Source of the DNA: an uncultured Planctomycetaceae bacterium
Lineage (GTDB): Bacteria; Planctomycetota; Planctomycetia; Planctomycetales; Planctomycetaceae
Assembly (NCBI GenBank): GCA_943787265.1
Contig: CALSLT010000052.1
Span: 1 to 34,775, forward strand
Length of the DNA: 34,775 bases
Direction of reading: 5' to 3'
Part shown: positions 19,349 through 26,818 of the stretch, in pieces
Position numbering within the stretch: position 1 is the first letter of the stretch
Layout of the letters: the number at the start of each line of letters is the position of its first letter
The notes under the pieces: model-generated
What the model saw: only the letters and a program-made list of their open reading frames with translations
What the model was told of the DNA's origin: nothing
The model's database searches: none
Translations under genes and position numbers: made by a program

Positions 19349-19712
19349 GAGGTCACCAGCGATCAACCTTGATCCGACAACTGACACATTCAACCGCTCG
19401 ATCGATGGTTTCAAAAGAACCTCAGCGACCTCGACGGTGATCCGACTCTTCCGGAAATATCGGTGAGCATGGTCCAGACGAATCAAACGTTCGCCATCCG
19501 TTGATCTCGATAAATGCGGACGAGGCGTGCCAACCCGCACAGTTTCGCGCAGGCAGCCTACATCCAAAGCGTTCCCCGTACGGCATACCGGAAACACCTC
19601 CCCCATGCATAAGGAGACGTCAGACGAGAATCGGACTACGCGCAAAAGAAGAGCCCTCGCACTGAGAATTTCAGCGTGAGGGCCATCAACCTCTAAGTTG
19701 GACGCCGCTGTG
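19349..19712. other. Intergenic region upstream of the TonB receptor
   Basis: About 360 bases without a supported gene. The end near 19650-19685 holds the terminator of the alpha/beta hydrolase gene; the remainder should hold the promoter of the receptor-YfiR-kinase block. I could not pick a convincing -35/-10 pair. The minus-strand frame open across it has no signal peptide or homology I recognise. Confidence 0.5.
19653..19683 (-). terminator. Intrinsic terminator of the alpha/beta hydrolase gene
   Basis: Arms GCCCTC and GAGGGC, with inner CTGA/TCAG pairs and a three-base internal mismatch, close on a GAATT loop. On the minus strand the stem is followed by TCTTCTTTTG. It lies 30 bases past the hydrolase stop, as expected for a Rho-independent terminator, and separates this gene from the TonB receptor block. 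Confidence 0.7.
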
Positions 19713-20564
19713 CTACTTCTTCGAATTGATACGTTTCACAAATCGAAGCAGTAGCGGATGGGCGGGCACAGCCATCTGGCCGTGGTTGAAACCGTCCAGT
19801 TCAAACAGCTCCGTATCAGGATGCCCGACAACCTGCATCATTCGCCAGAGATAAGCGTTCTCTTCGTAACGGCCCAGCATTTCGAGCTCCCGGTCGCCCG
19901 TAATCAGCAGGAGCGGCGGTGCGTCTTTCCGCACATGAAACAGCGGAGCCATGTCGTCGATGATTGGCTGCTTACCGTCGATCCCTCGCTCTGCTCTGAC
20001 TGTGAAGTGCGTGATCGTGTGCCCGCTGAAAGGAATCAATCCTCCAAGGCTGTCGGCATCAACGTCGTGAGCAGCCAGCCAGCGTTTATCGAGTCCGACC
20101 ATGCTCGTCAGGTAACCGCCCGCCGAATGCCCGCTGACGAAAACGCGTTTCGAAGAACCGCCATACTTCTCGATATTTTTGATCGTCCACGCGACGGATG
20201 CAGCAGCATCTTCGATGTAGGCCGGCGCTTTGACTTTGGGATGCAACCGATAGTTGACCGCCACGACGGCCACGCCCTGCTCTTTGAGCTGCTTCGGGAC
20301 CGAGCGTTTGCCTGCCTTTAACCCTCCGCCGTGAAACCAGACAACTGTCGAAAAATCCTTAACGGCCGTCGGGTAGTAAACATCAAGGCGACATCTTTCC
20401 TTCATGTAGTCTGTCAGGCCGTCTCCACTCCGATAAGCAACGTCGGTGACTGTTCGATACTTGCCGTCCTCAGAGAGCGTTCCAGCAGCCGATTCGGCAA
20501 TTGCCAGACGACCAGACACAGAAACAAGCAATATCAGCATCAGGCAGCTCATTCGAAAATTCAC
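19713..20564 (-). CDS. Secreted alpha/beta hydrolase (esterase/lipase type)
   Basis: A signal peptide (MSCLMLILLVSVSGRLAIAES) is followed by an alpha/beta hydrolase of the carboxylesterase/BD-FAE-like group. Visible are the oxyanion motif VVWFHGGGLKAG, the nucleophile elbow VFVSGHSAGGYL, the acid in LLLITGDRELEML and the His in LDGFNHGQM. All catalytic residues are present. It probably hydrolyses acyl or feruloyl-type esters outside the cytoplasm; the substrate is not decidable. GTG 20564 is preferred, with AAGGA ten bases upstream; ATG 20552 is an alternative and the frame is open to 20636. The gene starts about 70 bases past the stop of the malonyl-CoA synthetase and so could be its last operon partner, although no functional link to malonate is evident. 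Confidence 0.87.
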   Translation of the reverse strand: MNFRMSCLMLILLVSVSGRLAIAESAAGTLSEDGKYRTVTDVAYRSGDGLTDYMKERCRLDVYYPTAVKDFSTVVWFHGGGLKAGKRSVPKQLKEQGVAVVAVNYRLHPKVKAPAYIEDAAASVAWTIKNIEKYGGSSKRVFVSGHSAGGYLTSMVGLDKRWLAAHDVDADSLGGLIPFSGHTITHFTVRAERGIDGKQPIIDDMAPLFHVRKDAPPLLLITGDRELEMLGRYEENAYLWRMMQVVGHPDTELFELDGFNHGQMAVPAHPLLLRFVKRINSKK

Positions 20565-20632
20565 GGTCAGCACTTCCTTGAACCAGTTACATTTCGACAA
20601 ACAAACTCTTCGACGAAGCTCTACACCGAAAG

Positions 20633-22127
20633 TCAAAACAAATCACACACAGCAGGCTTCGTCACTTTTCCCATCGCGTTGCGAGGCAGCTTTCCAACCA
20701 CGACCAGGCGACTTGGAATTCGGTATTTTGAAATCCGATCCTGACACCACTCGCGCAGACTTTCCAGCGAGAGCCCTTCACCTTCATTCAACACAGCCGC
20801 CAACCCGACAACCTCGCCCCAGGTATCATCGGGAATGCCCACCACGGCCGCTTCGCAAATGGTCGGATGGTCCAGGCACGCCGCTTCAATCTCCAAGGCC
20901 GACAGCTTGTACCCACCGCTCTTGATGATGTCGACTGACTGCCGCCCCATGATGCGGTAGTAGCCTGCCTCAAGCACGGCGACATCACCGGTTCGAAACC
21001 ATCCACCATCGAACGACTCTTCCGTAATCTTTGGGCGGTTCCAATATTCAAGGAACACACCCGGCCCTCGCACCTGAATCTCGCCTGGCTCGTCTTCAAC
21101 TTCGACAATATCACCGCCCTCAGCCTTCAACCGAATCTCGACGCCTGGCAACGGCTGACCAACCGCCCCAGGCCGTCGCTCGCCTTCGTACGGGTTGGAC
21201 AATCCCATTCCGATTTCAGTCATACCGTACCGCTCAAGCAGCTTCTGATCGGTCAATTCAAACCACTTGTCGTGGACACTCGCGGGGAGCGCCGCCGACC
21301 CGGAAATCATCAGCCGCATCTCAGAAAATGACTTCACGATGGGAACGCGCTCGGACTCTGACATCGAATCCAGCGTCTGGATTAACTTTACATAAATCGT
21401 CGGCACAGCCATGAAGACTGAATACGCTCGCGCAGCGACGCGATCTAAAACTGATGCCATTTCAAAACGTGGGCATGTCTCGACAGTGGCACCGACCCAC
21501 AATCCGCAGGACAGGATATTGATAATTCCGTGAATGTGATGCAGCGGCAGAAACAGCGGGATGCGATCCGAGCATTCCCAATGCCACGCATCGATCAGCG
21601 ATTCGATCTGCGTCTGGATATTCGCATGAGTCGTCACCCACACCTTTCGGCTTACTGGTTGTCCCACTCGTGTAAAGAATCATCGCTCGGCGATCGTTCT
21701 TTACAACCGGCAGTGACAACGCGTCGTCATGTGGCACGGCCACTTCGTCGACAATCAACTGCCGCAAGCCAAGCCGCTCGCACAGCCCGCTTATCTTTCC
21801 GGCAAACTCCGCAGTCGCAACGACGCAACACGACTGCGAATCCGTCAGCGTGTACTCAAGCTCGGGCTCCGTTGCGGATAGAGACAACGGAACGGCGACA
21901 CCACCGGCTCGCCAGATTGCCCATTGGACACTTGCGTAGTCAAAGCCGGGCGGGACGAGGTACGCGATCCGCGACTCACTCAAATCATCGGCATCAGCCA
22001 GTAATGCCCCTGCAAATTGCGCCGAGCGGTCAAGCAATTCATCGTACGACCATTCCTCACTCCCCGACCGAATGGCTACGGAACTACCATGCGACCTCGC
22101 ACGTGCAACCAGTTGAAGTTCTTCCAC
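20633..22127 (-). CDS. matB: Malonyl-CoA synthetase-like AMP-forming ligase, one frame break
   Basis: An acyl-adenylate-forming enzyme of the MatB/ACSF3 type: malonate + CoA + ATP gives malonyl-CoA, AMP and PPi (family knowledge). Motifs: P-loop ILYTSGTTSKPKGV, FLPLHHIHGIINI, ERYGMTEIGMG, GGWFRTGDVA, MGRQSVDIIKSGGYKLSALE and the C-terminal lysine region PRNAMGKVTK. The gene is split: one extra G in GTGGGTG (CCC at 21637-21639 on the plus strand) interrupts it; removing it joins KPKGV directly to VTTHANIQTQIESL, giving 497 residues, the usual size. Uncorrected pieces are 21462-22127 and 20633-21667. The start is GTG 22127, with GAGAGGA about eight bases upstream. It lies 53 bp after madM, which strongly supports malonate as substrate. 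The break is more likely sequence error than decay because both halves are fully conserved. Confidence 0.85.
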
Positions 22128-22180
22128 GACCTCAGTCCTCTCGGCTGACCGCTACTGCGGCATTCATCTTCTTTCAAAAC

Positions 22181-22951
22181 TCAAACGACGGCACGAACCA
22201 CAAGAAAGATGACGGACGGACCGAGCAAACAACCCAGGCCAGTATAAAACGTGGCGGTCATCGCTCCGTAGGGCACGAGTTCTGGATCAGTAGCAGCCAG
22301 GCCGCCAGCGACTCCGCTAGTCGTTCCCATCAACCCGCCGAAGATGAGGGCCGACCGTGGATTATCAAGTCCGATATAAGGAGCGACGAACGGTGTCATG
22401 ATCATGACGAGCATCGATTTGATCAAACCCGCGGCGACGCTCAACGCAATCACTTCCGATTCCGCCCCAAGAGCCGTCCCCGTCACCGGTCCAACAATGT
22501 AAGTCGCCGCTCCACCGCCGATCGTTGTGAGACTCGCGGCATCCCGGTACCCAAACGCGAACGCAACGCACGCTCCTACGATGAAAGAGATGACGACTCC
22601 GGCCAGCAGCGAAACGATGCCGCTGATCCCGGTCTTACGGAACTCGTCCATCCGCACACCAAACGCGGTTGCAACGATGGCCAGATCGCGCAGCATCGCT
22701 CCGCCCATGATGCCGATTCCCGAAAGTACCTCGACATCGGCAATTCCCTTCTTCCCGCCAGTCAGTGTGCCGCCGACATAAGCCAGCAACAGGCCCAGCA
22801 GAATGGCAATGGCCGAACCGTGCAAACGTCCTCGAGTCAGTCGGTCAGAAATCAGGTAAGAAAACCAAACCGTCGCGCCAACGACCGCGAAGGCCGTCAC
22901 GAGAGAATATTTGACGAGAACTGCCTGGACGGCTTCAAGCAGCTCTGTCAT
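22181..22951 (-). CDS. madM: Malonate transporter subunit MadM
   Basis: A 256-residue integral membrane protein with many hydrophobic segments and glycine-rich loops. It matches the MadM family: ITVEAF-type opening helix replaced by VLVKYSLVTAFAVVGATVWF, then SYLISDRLTRGRLHGSAIAI, GIGIMGGAMLRDLAIVATAF, LTTIGGGAATYIVGPVTG and SALIFGGLMGTTSGVAGGLA. MadL and MadM together form the sodium-coupled malonate carrier known from Malonomonas rubra (family knowledge). Its ATG overlaps the madL stop by four bases (ATGA), so the two subunits are translationally coupled. A malonyl-CoA synthetase gene follows. Confidence 0.9.
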   Translation of the reverse strand: MTELLEAVQAVLVKYSLVTAFAVVGATVWFSYLISDRLTRGRLHGSAIAILLGLLLAYVGGTLTGGKKGIADVEVLSGIGIMGGAMLRDLAIVATAFGVRMDEFRKTGISGIVSLLAGVVISFIVGACVAFAFGYRDAASLTTIGGGAATYIVGPVTGTALGAESEVIALSVAAGLIKSMLVMIMTPFVAPYIGLDNPRSALIFGGLMGTTSGVAGGLAATDPELVPYGAMTATFYTGLGCLLGPSVIFLVVRAVV

Positions 22952-23352
22952 GGCTCGTCCTTCGCCGACAACGTCTCAGACTGCGCCGCTTCAGAATCCG
23001 ACTGCCCGATCCGGCTGATGACTGGCACCAGAGCGAAGCTGACCAGCACGACGGTCACACCAGCGATCAGAGCAATCGGCCCACCCTTCACCGCTGCGAG
23101 TACGTTCTGACTGGCTGCCATCGCGACGACGATCGGGATGTACATCGAACTCCAGAACAGAATGCCCTGTTTTGTGGGCGGCTGAATTCGGCCGGAACGT
23201 TGCAACCGATCGCTGCCGAGAATCAACAGCAGCATCGCAATGCCGACTCCGCCGATGTTCTTATCAACACCGACAAGATGCCCAAGCATCTGCCCCGCGA
23301 CGACTCCCGCAATCAGGCAGCCGGACAACAGAGCTGTTCCGTAAATCACCAT
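22948..23352 (-). CDS. madL: Malonate transporter subunit MadL
   Basis: 134 residues, about four hydrophobic segments: VIYGTALLSGCLIAGVVAGQ, NIGGVGIAMLLLILGSDRL, GILFWSSMYIPIVVAMAASQ and IALIAGVTVVLVSFALVPVI. The NIGGVGIAMLLLI and FWSSMYIPIVVAMAA segments are typical of MadL. A short charged C-tail (SDSEAAQSETLSAKDEP) precedes the four-base overlap with madM. ATG 23352 is used; GTG 23349 is an alternative. It is the first gene of the madL-madM-matB unit; the promoter must lie in or beyond the 78-base gap before the next stop. Confidence 0.88.
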   Translation of the reverse strand: MVIYGTALLSGCLIAGVVAGQMLGHLVGVDKNIGGVGIAMLLLILGSDRLQRSGRIQPPTKQGILFWSSMYIPIVVAMAASQNVLAAVKGGPIALIAGVTVVLVSFALVPVISRIGQSDSEAAQSETLSAKDEP

Positions 23353-23401
23353 CAGCCAACCGATCGACGAATCGCAGACTCGAACACTTAATCAACACGT
23401 T

Positions 23402-23420
23402 GCGTTTGCAGCCGAAACGC
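23402..23420 (-). terminator. Short hairpin after the beta-propeller gene
   Basis: GCGTTT and AAACGC arms with a seven-base loop, 11 bases past the stop of the beta-propeller gene and 50 bases before the madL start. No T run follows on the minus strand, so termination here is only possible. Confidence 0.35.
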
Positions 23421-23430
23421 GAGCCCTCAG

Positions 23431-24405
23431 CTACTTCCAGGTATTGTCCGCGATCGTTTTGTCGTTGGTCGTCAGAATTTGAAAGTGATGAAATCCGTCG
23501 TTCATCCCCGAGTATCGCCAGACGACTTTTTTCTCACGTGTGACTTCAAAAAGTTTCACCGCCTTGCCCTTTGCGTGGTAACTGGTCACGACCGTGTTTC
23601 CGTTTGGCAGTCGCTGCACACCGCAGGCGTCGTCGAACAACTTCTCGCCGATGTCTTCGTTGGTGACGCTCCAGACGATCTTGCCTTTGCCATCCACTTC
23701 GATGATTCGGTTTCCGTTCGTGCAGCCAATCAGAGTGTTGCCATCCTTCAGCCGAATCGCCGTGAAAGGCCAGTCTCGTTTGCCGCGACCACGATCGTCG
23801 GTCGGAAAGCTGCTGACGACCTTGCCGGTGTCGGGTTCGTACTCTTTGACGGCGAAGTCCAGGAGGTGCGGCGCGATGTAGTTTCCGCTCGGCAGGACTC
23901 GCAACATACGAGTCTGCATGTGAGCATTCCCCTTCTGGCATTGAAACGGCATCTTCTGCAGGATCTTTCCGGATCGATCAATCACGATCGCTCGCGGCTC
24001 CGGTCCCAGCTCCGCGACGAGAAATCGATCATCAGCCAACTGCTGCACGGTGCTGATTTCTTTCTGCTGCCCCTTGTAAGCAAAGACGACTTTCTTCGTC
24101 GCACGCTCAACTTCAACCACGCCGCCTTTCGGAAATCCCGGAGTCGGGTAAAGAGCCAGCAAAACGTTGCCATTCTCAAGCACCCATCCGTCACTGGCCG
24201 GCTTGTCATACTTCCACTGAACCTCGCCGTCCTCGCCGACAATGACCGCCCGATTGGCTTTCCCACACCCAAGGAACGAATGCTTGATGGCGTCGTCCGC
24301 GGTTGCCCCGGAAGCCAATAGCGTCACGCAGATCGCCAGAGCGAATCCGGCAGTTCTGCGGAACGGACCACAGTTGAACGAACGAGTCGATACGAGCTTT
24401 GTCAT
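23431..24405 (-). CDS. Secreted beta-propeller (PQQ-like repeat) protein
   Basis: 324 residues with a signal peptide (AGFALAICVTLLASGATADD) followed by repeated four-strand blades whose tips carry the pattern x-x-GNxx: LENGNVLLALYPTPG, VLPSGNYIAPHLLD, RLKDGNTLIGCTNG and RLPNGNTVVTSYHAKG, with DxxGKIxW-type turns (EVDGKGKIVWSV). This resembles the PQQ-like/arylsulfotransferase-like propellers common in planctomycetes; no catalytic site was identified and a binding or scaffold role is as likely as an enzymatic one. ATG 24405 has AGGAA about nine bases upstream. It lies downstream of the SGNH esterase gene on the same strand. Confidence 0.8.
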   Translation of the reverse strand: MTKLVSTRSFNCGPFRRTAGFALAICVTLLASGATADDAIKHSFLGCGKANRAVIVGEDGEVQWKYDKPASDGWVLENGNVLLALYPTPGFPKGGVVEVERATKKVVFAYKGQQKEISTVQQLADDRFLVAELGPEPRAIVIDRSGKILQKMPFQCQKGNAHMQTRMLRVLPSGNYIAPHLLDFAVKEYEPDTGKVVSSFPTDDRGRGKRDWPFTAIRLKDGNTLIGCTNGNRIIEVDGKGKIVWSVTNEDIGEKLFDDACGVQRLPNGNTVVTSYHAKGKAVKLFEVTREKKVVWRYSGMNDGFHHFQILTTNDKTIADNTWK

Positions 24406-24451
24406 ACGAAGTGAATTCCTGAAGATGAATTTAGAAGTCTGAGCTTAGCCA

Positions 24452-24465
24452 GGAAGCCGGCTTCC
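24452..24465. repeat. Perfect 14-base palindrome
   Basis: GGAAGCCGGCTTCC is a perfect palindrome without loop, 47 bases upstream of the beta-propeller start codon. It could be an operator for a dimeric regulator. No second copy was seen elsewhere in the window. Confidence 0.45.
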
Positions 24466-24489
24466 CTGATGTATTAACAACCGCAGTCT

Positions 24490-24513
24490 AGCGACCGACA
24501 GAAACGGTCTGCT
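24490..24513 (-). terminator. Weak hairpin after the SGNH esterase gene
   Basis: AGC plus GACCG pairs with CGGTC plus GCT around a seven-base loop (one bulged base), about 25 bases beyond the esterase stop. No T run follows. Confidence 0.3.
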
Positions 24514-24537
24514 ACCTCCGCAGAAAGGTCGAACGGC

Positions 24538-25773
24538 TTATTTCAGCAGCTCGAGCATTCCTTCCCCAAAACCGGTTCCAATTTGGGCGAAGCACCAGGA
24601 ACTACCGTAATAGTGGTACGGTCGATCGTTCCCGAATTGCCGCCATTTGTCGACGTCTTTGCTCCAGCCGCCGGGGCCGGTGTAGATCGCGTGGGCTTCC
24701 ATGTCCCAATACTTGTCCGTCTTCACGCAAAGGACGTTGCCTTTGAACTCGGGATACTCCGGCACGGCTGCCTGAGCTTTCTTGATGAAGTCACGAGGTG
24801 AATCCTCTTTGTCTGGCTCCAGACCGCCGTGCCCCATCTGGCCGATCACGACTTTCATGTCTGGAGCTTTGAACTCCTTGCGAACGTCACGGACGAAATT
24901 GGCCATGTTCTTTTCGTAAGTCAGCCAGCGGTCCTGGTACTGGTCGTTCCAACCCTGAAACCAGACGAAGCCTTCAATCTCGTAGCCCTGCCCTTTGTAG
25001 CCAGGGAATCGCCCTTTCAAATCCGCAAGACAGCCGTGGACCTCAGACACCATATTTCGGTAGTCCTTGCCGAACTGATCTTTGTACTGCTCCGTGGTGA
25101 CGATCTCTCGCGGCTTAAACGTCCTCAACCGTTTCTTCTTTTTAGCGGTCTTATTTTCTTCGGTGACGCGTTTGTTGTACGCGTCGATCTTAGCCGGCTC
25201 GGCTTTGTTCCATGCTTCGTTCTCGGCATTCTGAGCGTCCGCCAGTTCTGCATACTCCGCATCGGTCAGCATCGATGACGGCGGCAGAAAGCCGCGAGCC
25301 AACGCTCGCCCGCCCCATGACGTTTTGATGATCAAAACCTGCTCGTCAAAGTGGTCGCCGACAACGTGGCCAAAGTTGAATTCTGGACCAAAGCCTTCTT
25401 TCGGAGCCCCATAGCCAACGGTCAGGTCTCCGTGCTTGCCGAGATAATTGATCCAGACATCCTGCCGACTGCTCCATAGATACGTCGGAGTCTTGCCTCG
25501 ATCCTTCGGATCCTTCGTCTCAACGACCTTCGCATTGAACGCGTCAAAATCCCCGTCCTTGATGAAGTGCGTATAGCGACTCCGAAATTTCTCCTGAGTG
25601 ACCTGCCACGACAAAGGCTCGGCAAAGCCTCGACCTTCCATATTCGACTGCCCGGCCAGGATAAAGACTTTGACCTTCGCCGAACTTTTGGATGCAGCAA
25701 AGTCGGGATTCGCCGCGAAGACTGACGACGCCGAAACGGTTGCCATCAAGAGTGCAATGAGTCGAGCAAACAT
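24538..25773 (-). CDS. Secreted SGNH esterase, sialate O-acetylesterase-like
   Basis: The protein starts with signal peptide MFARLIALLMATVSASSVFA. The SASA/DUF303-type SGNH fold shows block I FILAGQSNMEGRG with the nucleophile Ser, KTSWGGRALARG (Gly block), EGFVWFQGWNDQYQ (Asn block, with GWN in place of the more usual GEN), and KVVIGQMGHGG. The C-terminal AHAIYTGPGG/YHYYGSS region probably provides the Asp/His. A charged insertion of about 60 residues (ENEAWNKAEPAKIDAYNKR through KKKKRLR) lies between the Gly and Asn blocks. Probable role: removal of acetyl esters from extracellular glycans. ATG 25773 is chosen because GGAGAA is seven bases upstream and the signal begins there; ATG 25788 and 25794 are alternatives and the frame is open to 25899. 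Confidence 0.87.
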   Translation of the reverse strand: MFARLIALLMATVSASSVFAANPDFAASKSSAKVKVFILAGQSNMEGRGFAEPLSWQVTQEKFRSRYTHFIKDGDFDAFNAKVVETKDPKDRGKTPTYLWSSRQDVWINYLGKHGDLTVGYGAPKEGFGPEFNFGHVVGDHFDEQVLIIKTSWGGRALARGFLPPSSMLTDAEYAELADAQNAENEAWNKAEPAKIDAYNKRVTEENKTAKKKKRLRTFKPREIVTTEQYKDQFGKDYRNMVSEVHGCLADLKGRFPGYKGQGYEIEGFVWFQGWNDQYQDRWLTYEKNMANFVRDVRKEFKAPDMKVVIGQMGHGGLEPDKEDSPRDFIKKAQAAVPEYPEFKGNVLCVKTDKYWDMEAHAIYTGPGGWSKDVDKWRQFGNDRPYHYYGSSWCFAQIGTGFGEGMLELLK

Positions 25774-26200
25774 GCGAAACTTCTCCATCAACATAGTGAA
25801 ACGTCGGTAAGGTACTTGTCCGAATTGACTTCCCGAAAGTGGCTCCACACTCCGTGCGGAAAGCCTCAAGTGGACGACGCGACGGAGTCGGTGCCGCACT
25901 AAGACGGAAAGTATTTCTCGAATACGTTGCCTCAGAATCCGGCCGCGATGTTAATCGCCTCGTCCGAATTTTTCCCGGAGTCGATCATGGCAACTCGGTT
26001 CTTACGCGTCGAGGAGCTGTCAAACACGTTCAAAACCACAAGTACTCTCGAATAATCCGAACTGTTCTGATCCCGTAAACACAACAGGCGACAGAACATG
26101 CAACTCAATATAGAATCCTGCCCATCAATTCCAGAATTTCTCAGACTGCACCCGTGACGCAGCGTTCGGCAATACGCCTAATCAAAAGGTCGGACTCGGA
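25774..26200. other. Divergent intergenic region (strand switch)
   Basis: About 430 bases without a supported gene, between the last minus-strand gene and the first plus-strand gene. It should hold two outward promoters. The 5-prime sequences of both genes are here; no convincing consensus promoter, RNA gene or riboswitch was recognised. Confidence 0.5.
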
Positions 26201-26818
26201 ATGCCCGATACGAAACACGACTTTGAAACTCTGATCAGGAAGGCACGGGATGGTGACGAATCTGCCTTGGGCGAGCTGCTCGACCATCATCGCCCATGGC
26301 TTCGGCTGCTCGGTCGACGAGGGCTCGGTGGCAAATTCGCTGGCCGTATTGATGAGTCCGACGTTGCTCAACAGACATTCCTGTCAGCGGTTCGTGGATT
26401 TGGGCAATTCAATGGCTCGTCACCCGACGAGCTTGCCGTCTGGCTCCAACAGATTCACGAGCGAAACCTGCAGGACGCCGTTCGCAAACACGCGATGGCA
26501 CAAAAGAGATCTGTCGATCGTGAGGAAACATTTGTCGAAGAAGAGATCCCGCCGATCGAGCTCACCAGCCCCAGTCAGCGACTCATGCTGGGCGAGCGTG
26601 CCGTCCGTCTGGCGGCGGTCATGTCACAGCTGCCGGATGATCAACAGGACGCTGTGCGAATGAGACACCTGGATGGGGAGACGCTGGAAAGCATCTCTCA
26701 ACGACTTGACCGGTCAGAACGGGCCGTGGCCGGTCTTCTTTATCGGGGACTGACGAATCTCCGAAAAGCACTTGCGGAACAATCGAAAGAGGCAAGCGGT
26801 AATGAATCAGGAAAATGA
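26201..26818 (+). CDS. ECF RNA polymerase sigma factor 1 (planctomycete, kinase-associated type)
   Basis: 205 residues. Region 2: LLDHHRPWLRLLGRRGLGGK, then RIDESDVAQQTFLSAVRGF and ELAVWLQQIHERNLQDAV, the promoter-melting part. A variable linker is followed by the conserved LTSPSQRLM box, and region 4 has AVMSQLPDDQQDAVRMRHLD, ETLESISQRLDRSERAVAGL and LYRGLTNLRKALAE as the helix-turn-helix. It would direct RNA polymerase to a small regulon. The next gene, a Ser/Thr kinase, starts 16 bases before this stop, so they are translationally coupled; this pairing is typical of planctomycete ECF groups in which the kinase is thought to control the sigma factor. The paralogue at 33995 shares the LTSPSQRLM box and the same layout. 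Confidence 0.92.
   Translation: MPDTKHDFETLIRKARDGDESALGELLDHHRPWLRLLGRRGLGGKFAGRIDESDVAQQTFLSAVRGFGQFNGSSPDELAVWLQQIHERNLQDAVRKHAMAQKRSVDREETFVEEEIPPIELTSPSQRLMLGERAVRLAAVMSQLPDDQQDAVRMRHLDGETLESISQRLDRSERAVAGLLYRGLTNLRKALAEQSKEASGNESGK

Noticed and set aside
21530..23110. Open frame of 526 codons on the plus strand
   Set aside because: It is antisense to madL, madM and the ligase, which have clear motifs; its translation is rich in Arg, Ser and Gln and has no recognisable domain.
26063..26098. Inverted repeat TGTTCTG/CAGAACA upstream of sigma factor 1
   Set aside because: Seven-base arms 22 bases apart are expected by chance in an intergenic region of this length; no other support.
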